64,000 bases of DNA from Neobacillus cucumis (GCF_023715505.1 NZ_JAMBOH010000018.1:1-64000); one strand, 5' to 3'. Positions 8,467 to 18,409 are shown, counted from the stretch's first letter. Program-made: numbers and translations. Notes: a model not told the origin generated them from the letters alone.

Positions 8467-9807
8467 TTATGAATCTACCTTTTCGGCATCGTTATTTTTA
8501 TGATTTAAAACTTTTCTGATTGTCGATGGTTTAAAAAGGATAGCTGCTGGACTTACTAGATTTGTAACCTTTACTAGATCTTTATAGATCAATTTATTTT
8601 TTGACGACAGTAAAAATATCTTTTTCACATACCATTGTAGAAACTTTAATCCTACTGGTTTTTTCCCTTTCACCCCATCAAATCGAAAATCCTCACAAAG
8701 GACCATAAACCAAGCAGGTGCAATGATTTTTGCCAATTGTTTCTGTAATTTTTTCAATTGGCTCGATGGGGAGGTTGAAGCAATGTAATCTCTAATTGCC
8801 AATGCTTCTATTGCTGCAATACTCATCCCTTGTCCAAACACTGGGTCAATGCGGCAGAGCGAATCACCCGCAACTAATTATCCAGCAGGTAGATTTACTC
8901 GCTCAAAATGGCGCCACATGATTTGAGGAACTTGATAAATTGCGGTTTCAGATTCAGAGGTACCTTTTTGTAATGCTTGATAGATATCAGGTAGTGGTAA
9001 CATGGCCGTCTTATTAATAAAGCCCTGTACATCTTTTAGCTCAGCAGGATTTAAGCTATTTAAATAACCATTGAGCGTCACAATACATTGATTGTTTTCG
9101 ACCATTGACAAGGTACCGCCAATTGTTTCCTTGCCGGGATTTGGGTAAATAATTTTTATTTTAAAATCATCTGGAGGCTCTGGGAGTGTAAATTTTCGTG
9201 TGGCATAACAAAGTCCTATGTCAACCTTTTCCTCAGGTACCGTTTGCCCCTGCTTCTCCAGCCATCCTTGCGTAAATGAAGCTGAGCCACTAGTGTCAAT
9301 CACTAAATCTCCAATTAATGTTTTAATTTTATTTTCTTGCAGAACTTCTACACCATAGACGTGTGCTTGATCGTCCGCTAATAAAAAGGATTGTACCTTT
9401 GTTCCATATGTGTAAGTAATATTTGCAATTTGGTTTACCCTTTCCTCGACATAGGTTTCGAGCAAAGGTCTTGTCTGTAAGAGTGTTGTATCACCGCTTT
9501 TAAACCGCAATTTCCAAACCCCATGATGAAACCACGCAAGATCCCGAAGTGAATCTATTTTAATCGATCCTCGTTTTACCATATCTTTTTGAAACCCGGG
9601 AAATAATCTTTCTAATGCATGGTCACCTGCATGCAGGAGAGCATGGATGTGGTGGGCCTGAGGAACACCTTTTCTAACAGTGCTCTTATTTTCAGGCTGA
9701 GGATCCTTCTCCAAGATTTGAACATGATGAAAATAGGGGGATATTGCCGCGGCAATCAATTTCCCTGCCATTCCCCCGCCGATAATAATTACTTGTTCAC
9801 GCTTCAA
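8467..9807 (-). pseudogene. FAD-dependent oxidoreductase interrupted by one in-frame TAA
   Basis: The N-terminal 309 residues (8878-9807) show a Rossmann FAD site, VIIIGGGMAGKLIAAA. They end NLPAG at a TAA (8878-8880). In the same frame the reading continues LVAGDSLCRIDPVFGQGMSIAAIEA, the second FAD-binding motif (GDS...P..GQGM) of flavin monooxygenase/geranylgeranyl-reductase-like proteins, to a stop at 8467. Family members usually have an aromatic residue at the stop position, so TAT/TAC to TAA is the simplest origin. No indel is needed. The substrate is unknown. Both halves look otherwise intact, suggesting a recent mutation or a base-call error. Confidence 0.8.
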
Positions 9808-9858
9808 CTTTCTTCTTTCCCCTTTTTTGTCTATATTTTTACTATAGCAAGTGGATCA

Positions 9859-12105
9859 TTACTCTTTCGTTATAATTTGGTTTAAAAGATAATTAGAAAC
9901 CTTCACCGACTCAAGTCTTGCTGCCACGTAGGGCGGCTGGATTTCCTTGGCTCCTTCTAACGGCAGACCCAGCCATAAAAGAGCCTCATCGATTATGATA
10001 AATGGAAACGGAAAAGTCTCAACAATTCTCTGCTCAGGCTGCAGGTTTTGCCATTGCTCGTTTGAAACCACGGTTAATTTTACTGATTTACTTCGACTTT
10101 TTAGCTTCTCTTCCCATACTGCGGTAAGTCTAGTTTGTGCTGGCAAAGATAGAACGATTGATTCCCTTACAGAATCAAGATCCTGGAAAACTTTTTCTAG
10201 CCTGCGAGCGTGCATCCATTGTAATTGAGGATGCTGATGTCTAATCCACGTTCCAATATCTTTTGTTTCCACCAATTGCTGTTTCTTAACCTGATGGTCC
10301 ACAAGCTGTCTCAGAGTTTTCCCTTGAAAAACATGCCTGCGGATAAAGGACTGATTGCTGACATGGATGAACTTCCCTCTTGTTCGAGTAATAGCAACGT
10401 TTATTAACCGTTCACTATCCTTACCTGTTACGAGCATGCCTGCCCGAGTTTGCGGCGCCCCCTCGACTGTATCAAAGATCATAACATCCCGCTCGCTGCC
10501 CTGAAATCGATGAACCGTGGCAGCAATAATATCCGCGAGTCTACGCTCTTTTTCATATAAATCTTCAAGAATCAAGTCCATTAACTGGGCTTGGGCGCGA
10601 TACGGAGTCACATAACCAATCGACCGCAGCCCACTCACATAAGACTCGTGAATTAGCTGAAACGATAACAACGACTGCCATATATTCATCCTTGATTGCG
10701 AGGTCCTCTCCGTTATACAATGTGCCCCTGTTAAACTGGTGTCAACCAGAGTCGAGGAACGGTTTGGGAATGGTGCACTTTCAACAATTTTATTCCGGCT
10801 CTTCCAAACACTTTCATGATCGCCAACTAGTGATTGATAGATATATTGATTAGTGAAGGCGGAGATATCTGGATGCATCCGGCGTTGTTCTTTCAGTAAG
10901 AATAAATGGGGGTGCAGCTTACCATCCTTTACCCAGTCCACAATACCCGCGCGGTGAAATATATCCTCTTTCAACCACTCCTTTACTAGAGGGTCTCTTG
11001 AAGCTGCAATTGGCGGAAGCTGCTTAAAATCACCGCAGATAATCACCCGTTTTCCAAGTGCAGCAGCAAATGCTGCCTGTGGGACATAAGCCATACTCGC
11101 CTCATCAACGATTACCACATCAAACGTTTTTTCAAAGATCGCTGGATCACTAGCAGCTTTGGCAAGAGTTGTCCCAACTACAAAGGCATCTTCAACAAAT
11201 TGGATCTCCTTTTGACGTATCTTTTCAAGCACCCTGGCAATTTTCGTTTCAAGCTCTAATAGTTGATTGGTATCCCTTTTGCTGAATGAGCGTGCTATGT
11301 CCTGCTTTAAATGCTTCCGCTCTTCGAGTAATGTCACCTTCTCTTCGGCAAGACCCGGATCTTGCTTTTCGAGTAATTCGCTTGTCGTAACAGCTTCCCG
11401 ATCGGCAAACTGTTCACTTGTTCCAAACCCATAGCGAAGGACATCGCCTTCTCGAAACCGATTTTTCTTTTTAATAAAATCGGATAGTTCACCAATTAGA
11501 ACATCCACTGCCTGGTTGCTATGTGATAAAATAAGAACCCGCTTTTCTTGAAAATATCTATTTGCAGCCGTTCTGGCGAGTGTATAGGTTTTGCCAGTAC
11601 CAGGCGGCCCCCATACAAAGGTGACCGGATTATATTTGGAACGCAGAACTAGCTCATGGACGGTGCTCTTAATTTTTTCAACAGGATGTGTGGCTGGCAT
11701 AGAGGGATCTATTAATTTCTTAACTCGCAGCCGCTTTTGTTTATCTTTTTTGATTTCATCAAGTCGTTCTATCAACTGCTCCAGCAATTCCCACGGATCA
11801 TGATACAAAGTGGCTTCTGAAATTAAGTCGCCAAACGATTGTTCCAGCGCTATGATGACCCCTATTCCTTCTGATGACAGGATCCGTCCATTTTGGGAAA
11901 TCCCACCCCACTCGAGTCTAATAGTAGAACCAACTGGTATCCGTAATGATGACGATGTTTCAAAATAATAAGAAAAAGAACCATCCGTTGATAACAGCCG
12001 GCCATTGCTAACCAAGTATTTATTGCTGCCGAACTTTTTTAAATAATTGATTTCATTCTGGAGGGCTTGCTGCCACTCCTTTAGATAAGAAACTACTGTG
12101 GTCAT
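9859..12105 (-). CDS. SF1 UPF1-like helicase (AAA_11/AAA_12)
   Basis: A 748-residue predicted ATP-dependent DNA/RNA helicase. Residues 1-110 form a beta-rich N-terminal region. Walker A GPPGTGKT lies near residue 166, followed by ILSHSNQAVDVL (motif Ia), VVIVDEASMA (motif II), ICGDFKQLPP (motif III), EQRRMHP (motif IV), TVHRFQGSERDVMIF (motif V) and NVAITRTRGKFI (motif VI). A coiled segment (EEKVTLLEERKHLKQDIARS region) is inserted between motifs Ia and II, as in other UPF1/SMUBP2-like proteins. The C-terminal 120 residues are unrecognised. It appears to be transcribed alone. Its cellular role in Bacillus is not established. Confidence 0.85.
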   Translation of the reverse strand: MTTVVSYLKEWQQALQNEINYLKKFGSNKYLVSNGRLLSTDGSFSYYFETSSSLRIPVGSTIRLEWGGISQNGRILSSEGIGVIIALEQSFGDLISEATLYHDPWELLEQLIERLDEIKKDKQKRLRVKKLIDPSMPATHPVEKIKSTVHELVLRSKYNPVTFVWGPPGTGKTYTLARTAANRYFQEKRVLILSHSNQAVDVLIGELSDFIKKKNRFREGDVLRYGFGTSEQFADREAVTTSELLEKQDPGLAEEKVTLLEERKHLKQDIARSFSKRDTNQLLELETKIARVLEKIRQKEIQFVEDAFVVGTTLAKAASDPAIFEKTFDVVIVDEASMAYVPQAAFAAALGKRVIICGDFKQLPPIAASRDPLVKEWLKEDIFHRAGIVDWVKDGKLHPHLFLLKEQRRMHPDISAFTNQYIYQSLVGDHESVWKSRNKIVESAPFPNRSSTLVDTSLTGAHCITERTSQSRMNIWQSLLSFQLIHESYVSGLRSIGYVTPYRAQAQLMDLILEDLYEKERRLADIIAATVHRFQGSERDVMIFDTVEGAPQTRAGMLVTGKDSERLINVAITRTRGKFIHVSNQSFIRRHVFQGKTLRQLVDHQVKKQQLVETKDIGTWIRHQHPQLQWMHARRLEKVFQDLDSVRESIVLSLPAQTRLTAVWEEKLKSRSKSVKLTVVSNEQWQNLQPEQRIVETFPFPFIIIDEALLWLGLPLEGAKEIQPPYVAARLESVKVSNYLLNQIITKE

Positions 12106-12164
12106 TATTTCTCTTCCTTTAAGGGCAATTCCTTTAGATACTATAGCATGTTAGTTTGAAAAAG

Positions 12165-12195
12165 AAAAAAGCATCCGAATCCAAAACGAATGCTT
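12165..12195 (-). terminator. Terminator of the HemD-like gene
   Basis: Stem AAAGCATTCG / CGGATGCTTT with T6 on the minus strand, 15 bases after the stop. Confidence 0.75.
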
Positions 12196-12209
12196 TGATA
12201 GATTACAAG

Positions 12210-13025
12210 TTAAATGTCTGCCTTCAAATAATAATTCGCAAGGGTAATGATCATCGCACCCATTCGTTCATTTTCTGGTGCTAGAACGCGGTCAATTCCT
12301 TCTTCCGTAAGGGCTTCTAAAGTTACTTTTCCAACAGCAACGGCTAGTGTTTGATCCTTAAAAGCTCCAACGATTTCTTTATAACTATTAGTTTTCCTAG
12401 CATAATCGAAAAGGGAACGAACCTGAACCGCAGTTGTAAAACAAACGGCGTCACACTCCTCAGTGATAAGCTCCTTGCATAAGGTCTTGACGGTTTCCAC
12501 TTCTGGTTCAATATGTTGATATGGCAGTATTTTTTGAACCACTGCACCTTGGTCTTCAAGGAATTGAGTTAGAACAGGTGCCGTTTCTCCATGAAGCTGA
12601 ACCATGACTCGTTTTCCGCTAAAGTCAACTCCTTCAAAGGCACGAACTAAGCCTTTTGTTGTCCCGTCATCAGATGCAGCAAGCGGTTTGATTGTTAATT
12701 TTTTCAGAGCTGCCAGCGTTTTATACCCACGAGAAGCAACCTTTGCATTGCGGATTTTTTCGATAAAAGCTTCTTCTAATCCCAGCTTCGCTGCAATATT
12801 AACCAAGGTGTCTATCCCAATTCCTGTTGTAAAAATAACCCAGTCAGCACCGTTTTCGATAAATTCAAGCACATCCGGCTCAACTTCCTTTTCAGCTAAA
12901 AATACGGTCCCCTGCAGAGAACGTATAATAGGTATACCGCCTTGTTTTTCAATTATTGTACTCATTTCTTCAAGTTTGCGTGTACCGCCAACCACAATTC
13001 GTTTTCCTGATAGACCCTTTTCCAT
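12210..13025 (-). CDS. Uroporphyrinogen-III synthase family protein
   Basis: A 271-residue protein with the two-lobed HemD fold. Recognisable segments are GKRIVVGGTRK, ENGADWVIFTTGIGID, GKRVMVQLHGETA and CDAVCFTTAVQVRSLFDYA. HemD cyclises hydroxymethylbilane to uroporphyrinogen III. In Bacillus the dedicated hemD lies in hemAXCDBL. This copy stands alone and is probably a paralogue, perhaps linked to siroheme or an unknown tetrapyrrole function (inference). The ATG is preceded by only a modest SD. It is the only tetrapyrrole gene in the window. Confidence 0.8.
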   Translation of the reverse strand: MEKGLSGKRIVVGGTRKLEEMSTIIEKQGGIPIIRSLQGTVFLAEKEVEPDVLEFIENGADWVIFTTGIGIDTLVNIAAKLGLEEAFIEKIRNAKVASRGYKTLAALKKLTIKPLAASDDGTTKGLVRAFEGVDFSGKRVMVQLHGETAPVLTQFLEDQGAVVQKILPYQHIEPEVETVKTLCKELITEECDAVCFTTAVQVRSLFDYARKTNSYKEIVGAFKDQTLAVAVGKVTLEALTEEGIDRVLAPENERMGAMIITLANYYLKADI

Positions 13026-13063
13026 TTCTGTACCTCACAATTTTTTTTATTATAATGTAACAT

Positions 13064-13099
13064 AAAAAATGAAGGAGAAGTGGCTCTCCCTCATTTTTT
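13064..13099. terminator. Terminator after the ger operon
   Basis: The inverted repeat AAATGAAGGAGA...TCTCCCTCATTT carries A/T runs on both sides. It lies between gerB and the HemD-like gene, both read on the minus strand. Confidence 0.75.
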
Positions 13100-13136
13100 C
13101 TTCCACTAGTAATCAAATTTCCACAACTTGAAATTT

Positions 13137-14237
13137 CTAGGTTTTAGCCTCATTATGTTCTACCCTCATTTTTACATTTCTTTTAACAAAAAGGAAGATA
13201 AACAGTAACATCAGCTGTAAGATAAGTCCGATAATATTCCAAGTATAGAAAGAAAAACGTAAAAGATCCATGGTATTCTTAAACATTAAGATCGATAAAT
13301 ACCCAATAATAAAGGCAATAGGAAATAAGAACTTATTCGTGTTTCCCTTGTAAAGATAGCTAAAGCAGTGATTGATTGCATAAAGAAGAAAAGCAACCTT
13401 CGTAAAAATCGTTGGGAGCCACACTACAGTGATTACCAAATCGAGCCGATCAAGAAAATCGGTAATATTAATTTGTTGAATAAGCATAAGACTTGGATAG
13501 GTAGATTCGCGGATGATTCTTGTTCCTAAAACCGCCAAGGCCGAAAACAGTACTACAAAGAAAAGAAATAATCCAAGCCCTGTTCCAATAATGACAGCTC
13601 GTCGTGCTCTTTTAGCTGGATTGATGTTGGAAATAATGATTAAAAAAAATAAAATTTCCCCCATCCAAGAGAAGGTGACATAAAAGGCTCTTAGAATCGC
13701 CGGAATAGATTCCCATCCGAACAGGGGCTGCAGATTTCCGAAATTCCATTCATTCAATAGTAAGAAAGGCAGCATGGCCACAATGATAAATAATATTGAA
13801 AAAGTGATCCCGGTGACTCTAGCTACCACCTCAAGCCCAGAAATTGCGATATAAACAATTACTAACATGGACAGAACCATTAAGATATCATTTGGTGTCG
13901 TTGGTAAAAGGACTGTTGCAACAAAGTCTATCATTCCTCTTAAATCCCTGACGATGGTGAAAATAACAAACAGAAGGAAGAACATGATAAAGACCTTTTC
14001 AATCCATTTACTTTTACTACCAATTAAAAGAACGTTTTGTAACCATTCGATATTTTTGTTTTTCCCAAAAACAATAAAAATCAAAGATATTAATATGGGA
14101 TACATGATAATCGGCACTATCCAAGCATTTTGATCACCTTGTTGTAAAATAATTTGTGGCAGGCTTATGACAGGCCCGGCAAAGATTAAATTGGCAACCA
14201 AGAGGGCCAATTGGACATCAGATATTTTTTGTTTCAT
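13137..14237 (-). CDS. Spore germinant receptor B subunit (GerAB/GerKB-type permease)
   Basis: A 366-residue integral membrane protein with about 10 hydrophobic segments, of the amino acid/polyamine/organocation transporter-like spore germination permease family. It opens KISDVQLALLVANLIFAGPVI and contains the charged loop NINPAKRARRAV. In spores the B subunit forms the germinant-binding part of the receptor in the inner membrane. It overlaps the preceding D gene by 4 bases (ATGA), the last position in an A-C-D-B operon. Such operons are normally transcribed by sigma-G in the forespore. The germinant cannot be told from sequence. Confidence 0.93.
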   Translation of the reverse strand: MKQKISDVQLALLVANLIFAGPVISLPQIILQQGDQNAWIVPIIMYPILISLIFIVFGKNKNIEWLQNVLLIGSKSKWIEKVFIMFFLLFVIFTIVRDLRGMIDFVATVLLPTTPNDILMVLSMLVIVYIAISGLEVVARVTGITFSILFIIVAMLPFLLLNEWNFGNLQPLFGWESIPAILRAFYVTFSWMGEILFFLIIISNINPAKRARRAVIIGTGLGLFLFFVVLFSALAVLGTRIIRESTYPSLMLIQQINITDFLDRLDLVITVVWLPTIFTKVAFLLYAINHCFSYLYKGNTNKFLFPIAFIIGYLSILMFKNTMDLLRFSFYTWNIIGLILQLMLLFIFLFVKRNVKMRVEHNEAKT

Positions 14238-14458
14238 AATTTCACAACCATTCTCGAAATGCCTTCAAATGTTACATTTAAAAATGTAGTGACGGTACTG
14301 AGTGATAGGTGAAATAAATCCAAGATGGACATAGCAAAAGCTATACCCACCCATAAGTAAACCCATTTTCGTTCTTTTTTACTGATAATTTCTTTTTTAA
14401 AGACAAATAAAACATAGAGCATGAGACATAACCATACAACAATCATCCCTATTTTCAT
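14234..14458 (-). CDS. Small two-TM D subunit of the germinant receptor operon
   Basis: A 74-residue protein with two predicted transmembrane helices: MIVVWLCLMLYVLFVF, then WVYLWVGIAFAMSILDLF. The start is ATG 14458, because AAGGAA (inside the end of gerC) is 7 bases upstream; an in-frame TTG at 14476 is less likely. Short two-TM D proteins of about 75 residues encoded within germinant-receptor operons have been described in Bacillus as modulators of germination. Size, topology and position here fit that group. It overlaps gerB by 4 bases. Confidence 0.8.
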   Translation of the reverse strand: MKIGMIVVWLCLMLYVLFVFKKEIISKKERKWVYLWVGIAFAMSILDLFHLSLSTVTTFLNVTFEGISRMVVKL

Positions 14459-14462
14459 ACTG

Positions 14463-15617
14463 TCATTCCTTTTCAATGATTCCTATATTCGTTGTTCTTT
14501 GGATATCTGCATCTACTTTCACAGTTACTTTTAAGTTTGGCAGAGTTTTTGGCCAGTCATTCTTCCAATTATGTTCCCACTCTTGATGTTTATTTTTAAA
14601 AAGATACCAGCCGAACCCAAAAACATCTATACCTTGTGAGTGAGCATGATTTAAAATTGCTTGAATTTGTTCTTTGATTTGACTCTCCATTTTACTAATA
14701 ATCAATCGATACGTTTTGGGATCCTCGATTCGATAGTTTGGCTCATTTTCAAATAAAACGCCTGCGGCCCTGACTGTCAGGAGGAAGGTGGGTTTTCCAT
14801 CGACAATCTTCAAAGTGGGTTCCGTTTGATTCTCAAATATCTGCACCGAAATCTCCTCATTCTTTGCGACCGGAAAAGAGGCAGATTTCTTTTGCATTTT
14901 TTCAAATAACCATAATATACCTTCACTTTCATTGGAATTGGAAGAAAAGGCAAGCTTGTCTTCTTTAAAAACTGCAAAGCTCTCCATTTGAACTTCTTTT
15001 TTGTTTTTATCGTCCTTCGTTGTACCAGCAGCATTAACGATTGGAATGACTATGTCTTTCCCATCCCGATACAAATCTTGTAGAGCTTCTCGAGCTGTCA
15101 TATTAATACTGTTTTTAGACATTTCTCTCATACCTTCACCCGAATATTGTTCCATTCTCGGCTGTGTCTTCAATAGTTTCACGGCATCACCCTTAGAGAT
15201 GAGCAAAAAGGTTGAAATCCTTGACCGGGGCTGTGTAAAAATGGCATTTAAAGACTTCTTAATCCCCTCTTTAGCAAGCGAATCCCCGATAATATGAACT
15301 CTTCTATGTCCTAAATAAATCCTCCTGGACAACTTAGTTTGTATTTCCTCAATCCCTTGCCGTTCATTACCACCATTTCCTTGAGCGACTAAGTAGGGCC
15401 CTTCACCGCTTGTTCCCCCGCCACCGCCGCTTGATCCTGCCCCGCCCATAGAGCTAGGGAGCGGAATTTGTACGGAATAAAGGAATTTGTTCTTTTCCCC
15501 TTTATCTACACCAGTGGCGACAACAAATGCAATATCGTTAATCTCTGAGCGGTCCCAACAGCCTGTCAATAAAATGAGCGCGGTTATGCAAGGTAATAAC
15601 AGACGGATTAATTTCAT
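14463..15617 (-). CDS. Ger(x)C family spore germination lipoprotein (C subunit)
   Basis: A 384-residue lipoprotein with signal peptide and lipobox LLTGC (Cys at about 21) followed by WDRSEINDIAF, the typical start of GerAC-type C subunits. A Gly/Ser-rich stretch (GGAGSSGGGGGTSGEG) follows the first beta strands. The C-terminal half carries the Ger(x)C domain ending in VKVDADIQRTTNIGIIEKE. It is anchored on the outer face of the spore inner membrane. It overlaps gerA by 4 bases and is followed by the D gene. Confidence 0.93.
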   Translation of the reverse strand: MKLIRLLLPCITALILLTGCWDRSEINDIAFVVATGVDKGEKNKFLYSVQIPLPSSMGGAGSSGGGGGTSGEGPYLVAQGNGGNERQGIEEIQTKLSRRIYLGHRRVHIIGDSLAKEGIKKSLNAIFTQPRSRISTFLLISKGDAVKLLKTQPRMEQYSGEGMREMSKNSINMTAREALQDLYRDGKDIVIPIVNAAGTTKDDKNKKEVQMESFAVFKEDKLAFSSNSNESEGILWLFEKMQKKSASFPVAKNEEISVQIFENQTEPTLKIVDGKPTFLLTVRAAGVLFENEPNYRIEDPKTYRLIISKMESQIKEQIQAILNHAHSQGIDVFGFGWYLFKNKHQEWEHNWKNDWPKTLPNLKVTVKVDADIQRTTNIGIIEKE

Positions 15618-17173
15618 GACTCATCCCCTTCTTCGCTTCCTTTTCCGGGGCTTGGTTTTAAACCTTTCCCTTCTCGTGTCATATCCACTTTAACGGTTTG
15701 ATTCGGACGTTGATTCATCGACCACCATGGAACCCGTATAAATACATCCTTGAGTCCTTTCATCGACATTGGAGATACGGGAGATAAATAAGGAATACCA
15801 AAGGATCTTAATTTGGATAAATGTGTTAGGATAATCAAGATACCCAAGACAATCCCAAATAAACCGAACATTCCTGCAAGAACAATAAATGGAAAACGCA
15901 GGAGCCGAACAGAAATCGCCATATTGAATCTTGGGATAGTAAAAGAAGCGATACCCGTTAAGGAAACGACAATAACCATAGGAGCCGAAACAATTCCTGC
16001 CTCAACAGCGGCCTGCCCAATCACAAGTGCTCCCAGGATACTTACAGCTTGACCAACAATTTTAGGCAGCCGTACCCCTGCTTCCCGGAGCGCTTCAAAG
16101 GAAATCTCCATTATCATAGCCTCGACAAAAGCTGGAAATGGGATGGCTTCCCTCGCTGATGCAATACTAAACAGCAGGTTAGTCGGAATCATCTCCTGAT
16201 GATAGGTAGTCACGGCTACATAAATACTTGGTAAGGTAAGAGCAATAAATACAAAGATGATACGAAGCAAACGAAGAAAAATAGATATATGATAACGATG
16301 GTAATAATCCTCACTGGCTTGCATGAACTGCCAAAAGGTAGCCGGCATGATGAGGGCGAGCGGGGTCCCATCGATAATAATCGCCACTCTTCCTTCTAAC
16401 AGATTGGCTGCAATCGTATCTGGGCGTTCAGTATTTTGGATTTGCGGAAATACACTCCAAGGGTTATCCTCAATTAATTCCTCAATATAACCACTTTCCA
16501 AAATACCATCAATTTTGATCCGATCGAGCCGTGCCTGAACTTCCTGTAAGAGTTCGGGTGATACCAAACCATCGATGTACATAATCGCAATTCCAGTTCT
16601 TGTTTCTTCTCCAACATCTTTAGAAATCGCCTTAAGTCGATTAGAGCGGATCTTATGTCTGACAAGGGCGGTATTCACTCTTAGACTTTCAGTGAGACCT
16701 TCACGGGGTCCACGGACAACGGACTCTGTTTCCGGCTCTGATACTCCTCTACGCTGTCCTCCCTTTGCATCAATGATAATTCCGGTTTTCACTTTATCAA
16801 CTAAAAGGACAGTATTCCCTTTTAATATATTAGTGACCACATCATCAAGCTTGGTTATTTCTTTGACTGAGCTGGCTGAAATAATTCTCTCCAATAAAAA
16901 GTCCGCCGTAACCCGATCTTTTTCTACTTCTTTAAGAATCTGGTTTATTCCATGCAACTGGATGCTGTTGGCATCAATCAGACCATCTACAAACAATAGG
17001 CAGGCTTCCACCTCTCCAGCAATAATCTGCCGAAAGACGATATCAGAGCAGTCCGCAAAGAGGTGCTTTAATCGATCGATGTTAATGGATAAATTCGCTT
17101 CAATTTCCTTTTCCGTTTCTTCATTAGGTATTGACCTTTGTTCGTCTCTAAGTAATTTTTTGAATTTTTTCAT
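15614..17173 (-). CDS. Spore germinant receptor A subunit (GerAA/GerKA family)
   Basis: A 519-residue GerA protein. The N-terminal cytosolic domain (about 1-285) contains FRQIIAGEVEACLLFVDGL and DNPWSVFPQIQNTERPDT. A membrane region with about five helices follows (RIIFVFIALTLPSIYVAVTTYH, then FPAFVEAMIMEISFEALREAG, both family signatures). A hydrophilic tail ends the protein. It is the first gene of the A-C-D-B operon. A and C subunits assemble with B in the spore inner membrane and trigger germination. Confidence 0.95.
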   Translation of the reverse strand: MKKFKKLLRDEQRSIPNEETEKEIEANLSINIDRLKHLFADCSDIVFRQIIAGEVEACLLFVDGLIDANSIQLHGINQILKEVEKDRVTADFLLERIISASSVKEITKLDDVVTNILKGNTVLLVDKVKTGIIIDAKGGQRRGVSEPETESVVRGPREGLTESLRVNTALVRHKIRSNRLKAISKDVGEETRTGIAIMYIDGLVSPELLQEVQARLDRIKIDGILESGYIEELIEDNPWSVFPQIQNTERPDTIAANLLEGRVAIIIDGTPLALIMPATFWQFMQASEDYYHRYHISIFLRLLRIIFVFIALTLPSIYVAVTTYHQEMIPTNLLFSIASAREAIPFPAFVEAMIMEISFEALREAGVRLPKIVGQAVSILGALVIGQAAVEAGIVSAPMVIVVSLTGIASFTIPRFNMAISVRLLRFPFIVLAGMFGLFGIVLGILIILTHLSKLRSFGIPYLSPVSPMSMKGLKDVFIRVPWWSMNQRPNQTVKVDMTREGKGLKPSPGKGSEEGDES

Positions 17174-17339
17174 CGAAAAACTCCGATTGGGTAAATTTTT
17201 AACATTCAGTTTCCAAGATTTCTTATAATAATTTGCTCCAAGGATTGAAAAATATTCCTGTTCTCCCTGAATTTTGACTTGATGTGCTTGGACATACTGA
17301 TTAGTGTAGAAAAATTTATCGGCTGAAGGAGTGGAGTTA

Positions 17340-17633
17340 ATGTCAGGGCAATTTAGTAATTTTATTAATGAGGTATCTATTCAAGCAAAGATGGAAAATA
17401 TATGGGGCTTTACATGCAGGTCCTGGGAAAATTGCAATCAGGATACGATTCAATCATTTCTCTCTCAATGTATGGAATATAACATTGATCCGCAATACTG
17501 CATGAGCTGGGTAGAACAACATAGAGAGGAAATCCCTAATTGGCAGGAGGTTTCTGAAACCTCACTTGGCTGGGTGAACGAACATACATCGACGGGGTCA
17601 GCTATTTCAATTTCAGAACAATCACTAAGTTAG
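17340..17633 (+). CDS. Uncharacterised 97-residue protein
   Basis: I do not recognise this family. The ATG at 17340 is chosen because AAGGAG lies 8 bases upstream; the in-frame GTG at 17331 overlaps the SD. Residues include several Trp and Cys (WGFTCRSWENCNQDTI, QYCMSWVEQH), suggesting a small folded domain. It is divergent from the ger operon and single-gene, with a strong terminator after it. Sporulation-linked expression is conceivable but not shown. Confidence 0.65.
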   Translation: MSGQFSNFINEVSIQAKMENIWGFTCRSWENCNQDTIQSFLSQCMEYNIDPQYCMSWVEQHREEIPNWQEVSETSLGWVNEHTSTGSAISISEQSLS

Positions 17634-17657
17634 GTATCTATACACTCGGGCATTTGA

Positions 17658-17702
17658 CAAAAAAATCCTAATCAGTCTACAAAGCTGATTAGGATTTTTT
17701 GT
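17658..17702. terminator. Bidirectional terminator
   Basis: A long perfect stem (AAAAATCCTAATCAG / CTGATTAGGATTTTT) between convergent genes ending at 17633 (+) and 17712 (-), with T runs both ways. Confidence 0.9.
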
Positions 17703-17711
17703 CTTCCTCCC

Positions 17712-18311
17712 CTATCGCGCGGGTTCTGAGGCTTCTACCAATTTAAATAAGAAATGATAGATTAACTGGAAGGACTCACCCATTGTCATATCCTCTCGAA
17801 AACCTTCTACATAATTCAATGCAAAGTTTAAATTCCATAACCCGTCATCATTACTAAACATTAAATCAAATTTTGCTTCCTCACCTGATAAATGCGTATT
17901 TAAATATTCCTTAAGCTGCTTCTCATATTTCTTCTGAAACTTTAACCCGAGCATGACGTCATAGGTTCCGAATACATCATCCACTTCAAGCGAGATCGCA
18001 TCCACATTGACAAAATCAAACCATCTCGATTCGAAATAAATAAACTCATTTTTATGCTTCTTAAGATAATCAAGTGGTTCAGACAAAAATGCTGATGTTT
18101 CATTCTTTAACATATTTTCCGTTTCTTTATCACAACGTTCAATATAAGCGTCATCAAAACGAGTATTTGCATCCTTTTCGACTAAATGACTCTCACCTGC
18201 AAGCTGGTTTTGTTCTGCGAATTCTATTTCCTCTCTAAAGAGAACAACCCCTTCAGCAGTTGATTGGCTTTCTTTTTCCAATATGTACTTTTTTATCTTT
18301 TCTTTTAACAT
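17712..18311 (-). CDS. Uncharacterised 199-residue acidic protein
   Basis: A soluble protein with a charged N-terminal helix (MLKEKIKKYILEKESQ) and a C-terminal region ending GLWNLNFALNYVEGFREDMT. It is conserved-looking and Bacillus-like, but I can assign no function. Similar sequences may be labelled aminotransferase in databases; I see no PLP-enzyme motif here and would not carry over that name. The start is ATG 18311, because GGAGGG lies 8 bases upstream. The longer in-frame start at 18368 has no SD. Confidence 0.65.
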   Translation of the reverse strand: MLKEKIKKYILEKESQSTAEGVVLFREEIEFAEQNQLAGESHLVEKDANTRFDDAYIERCDKETENMLKNETSAFLSEPLDYLKKHKNEFIYFESRWFDFVNVDAISLEVDDVFGTYDVMLGLKFQKKYEKQLKEYLNTHLSGEEAKFDLMFSNDDGLWNLNFALNYVEGFREDMTMGESFQLIYHFLFKLVEASEPAR

Positions 18312-18409
18312 ACTTACCCTCCTATTAGCTACATGTGTTAATATTAAATCACTTTTCAAAAAAAGCAAACTGCGAGAATCATCAAATTAAAGAGGACATA
18401 AATGAATGA

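Noticed and set aside
12604..13065. 153-codon open frame opposite the HemD-like gene
   Set aside because: Overlaps a recognised gene completely, with no SD and no family resemblance.
16575..17228. 217-codon open frame opposite gerA
   Set aside because: It is antisense to a clear family protein, with low-complexity composition and no SD. Shadow of the real gene.
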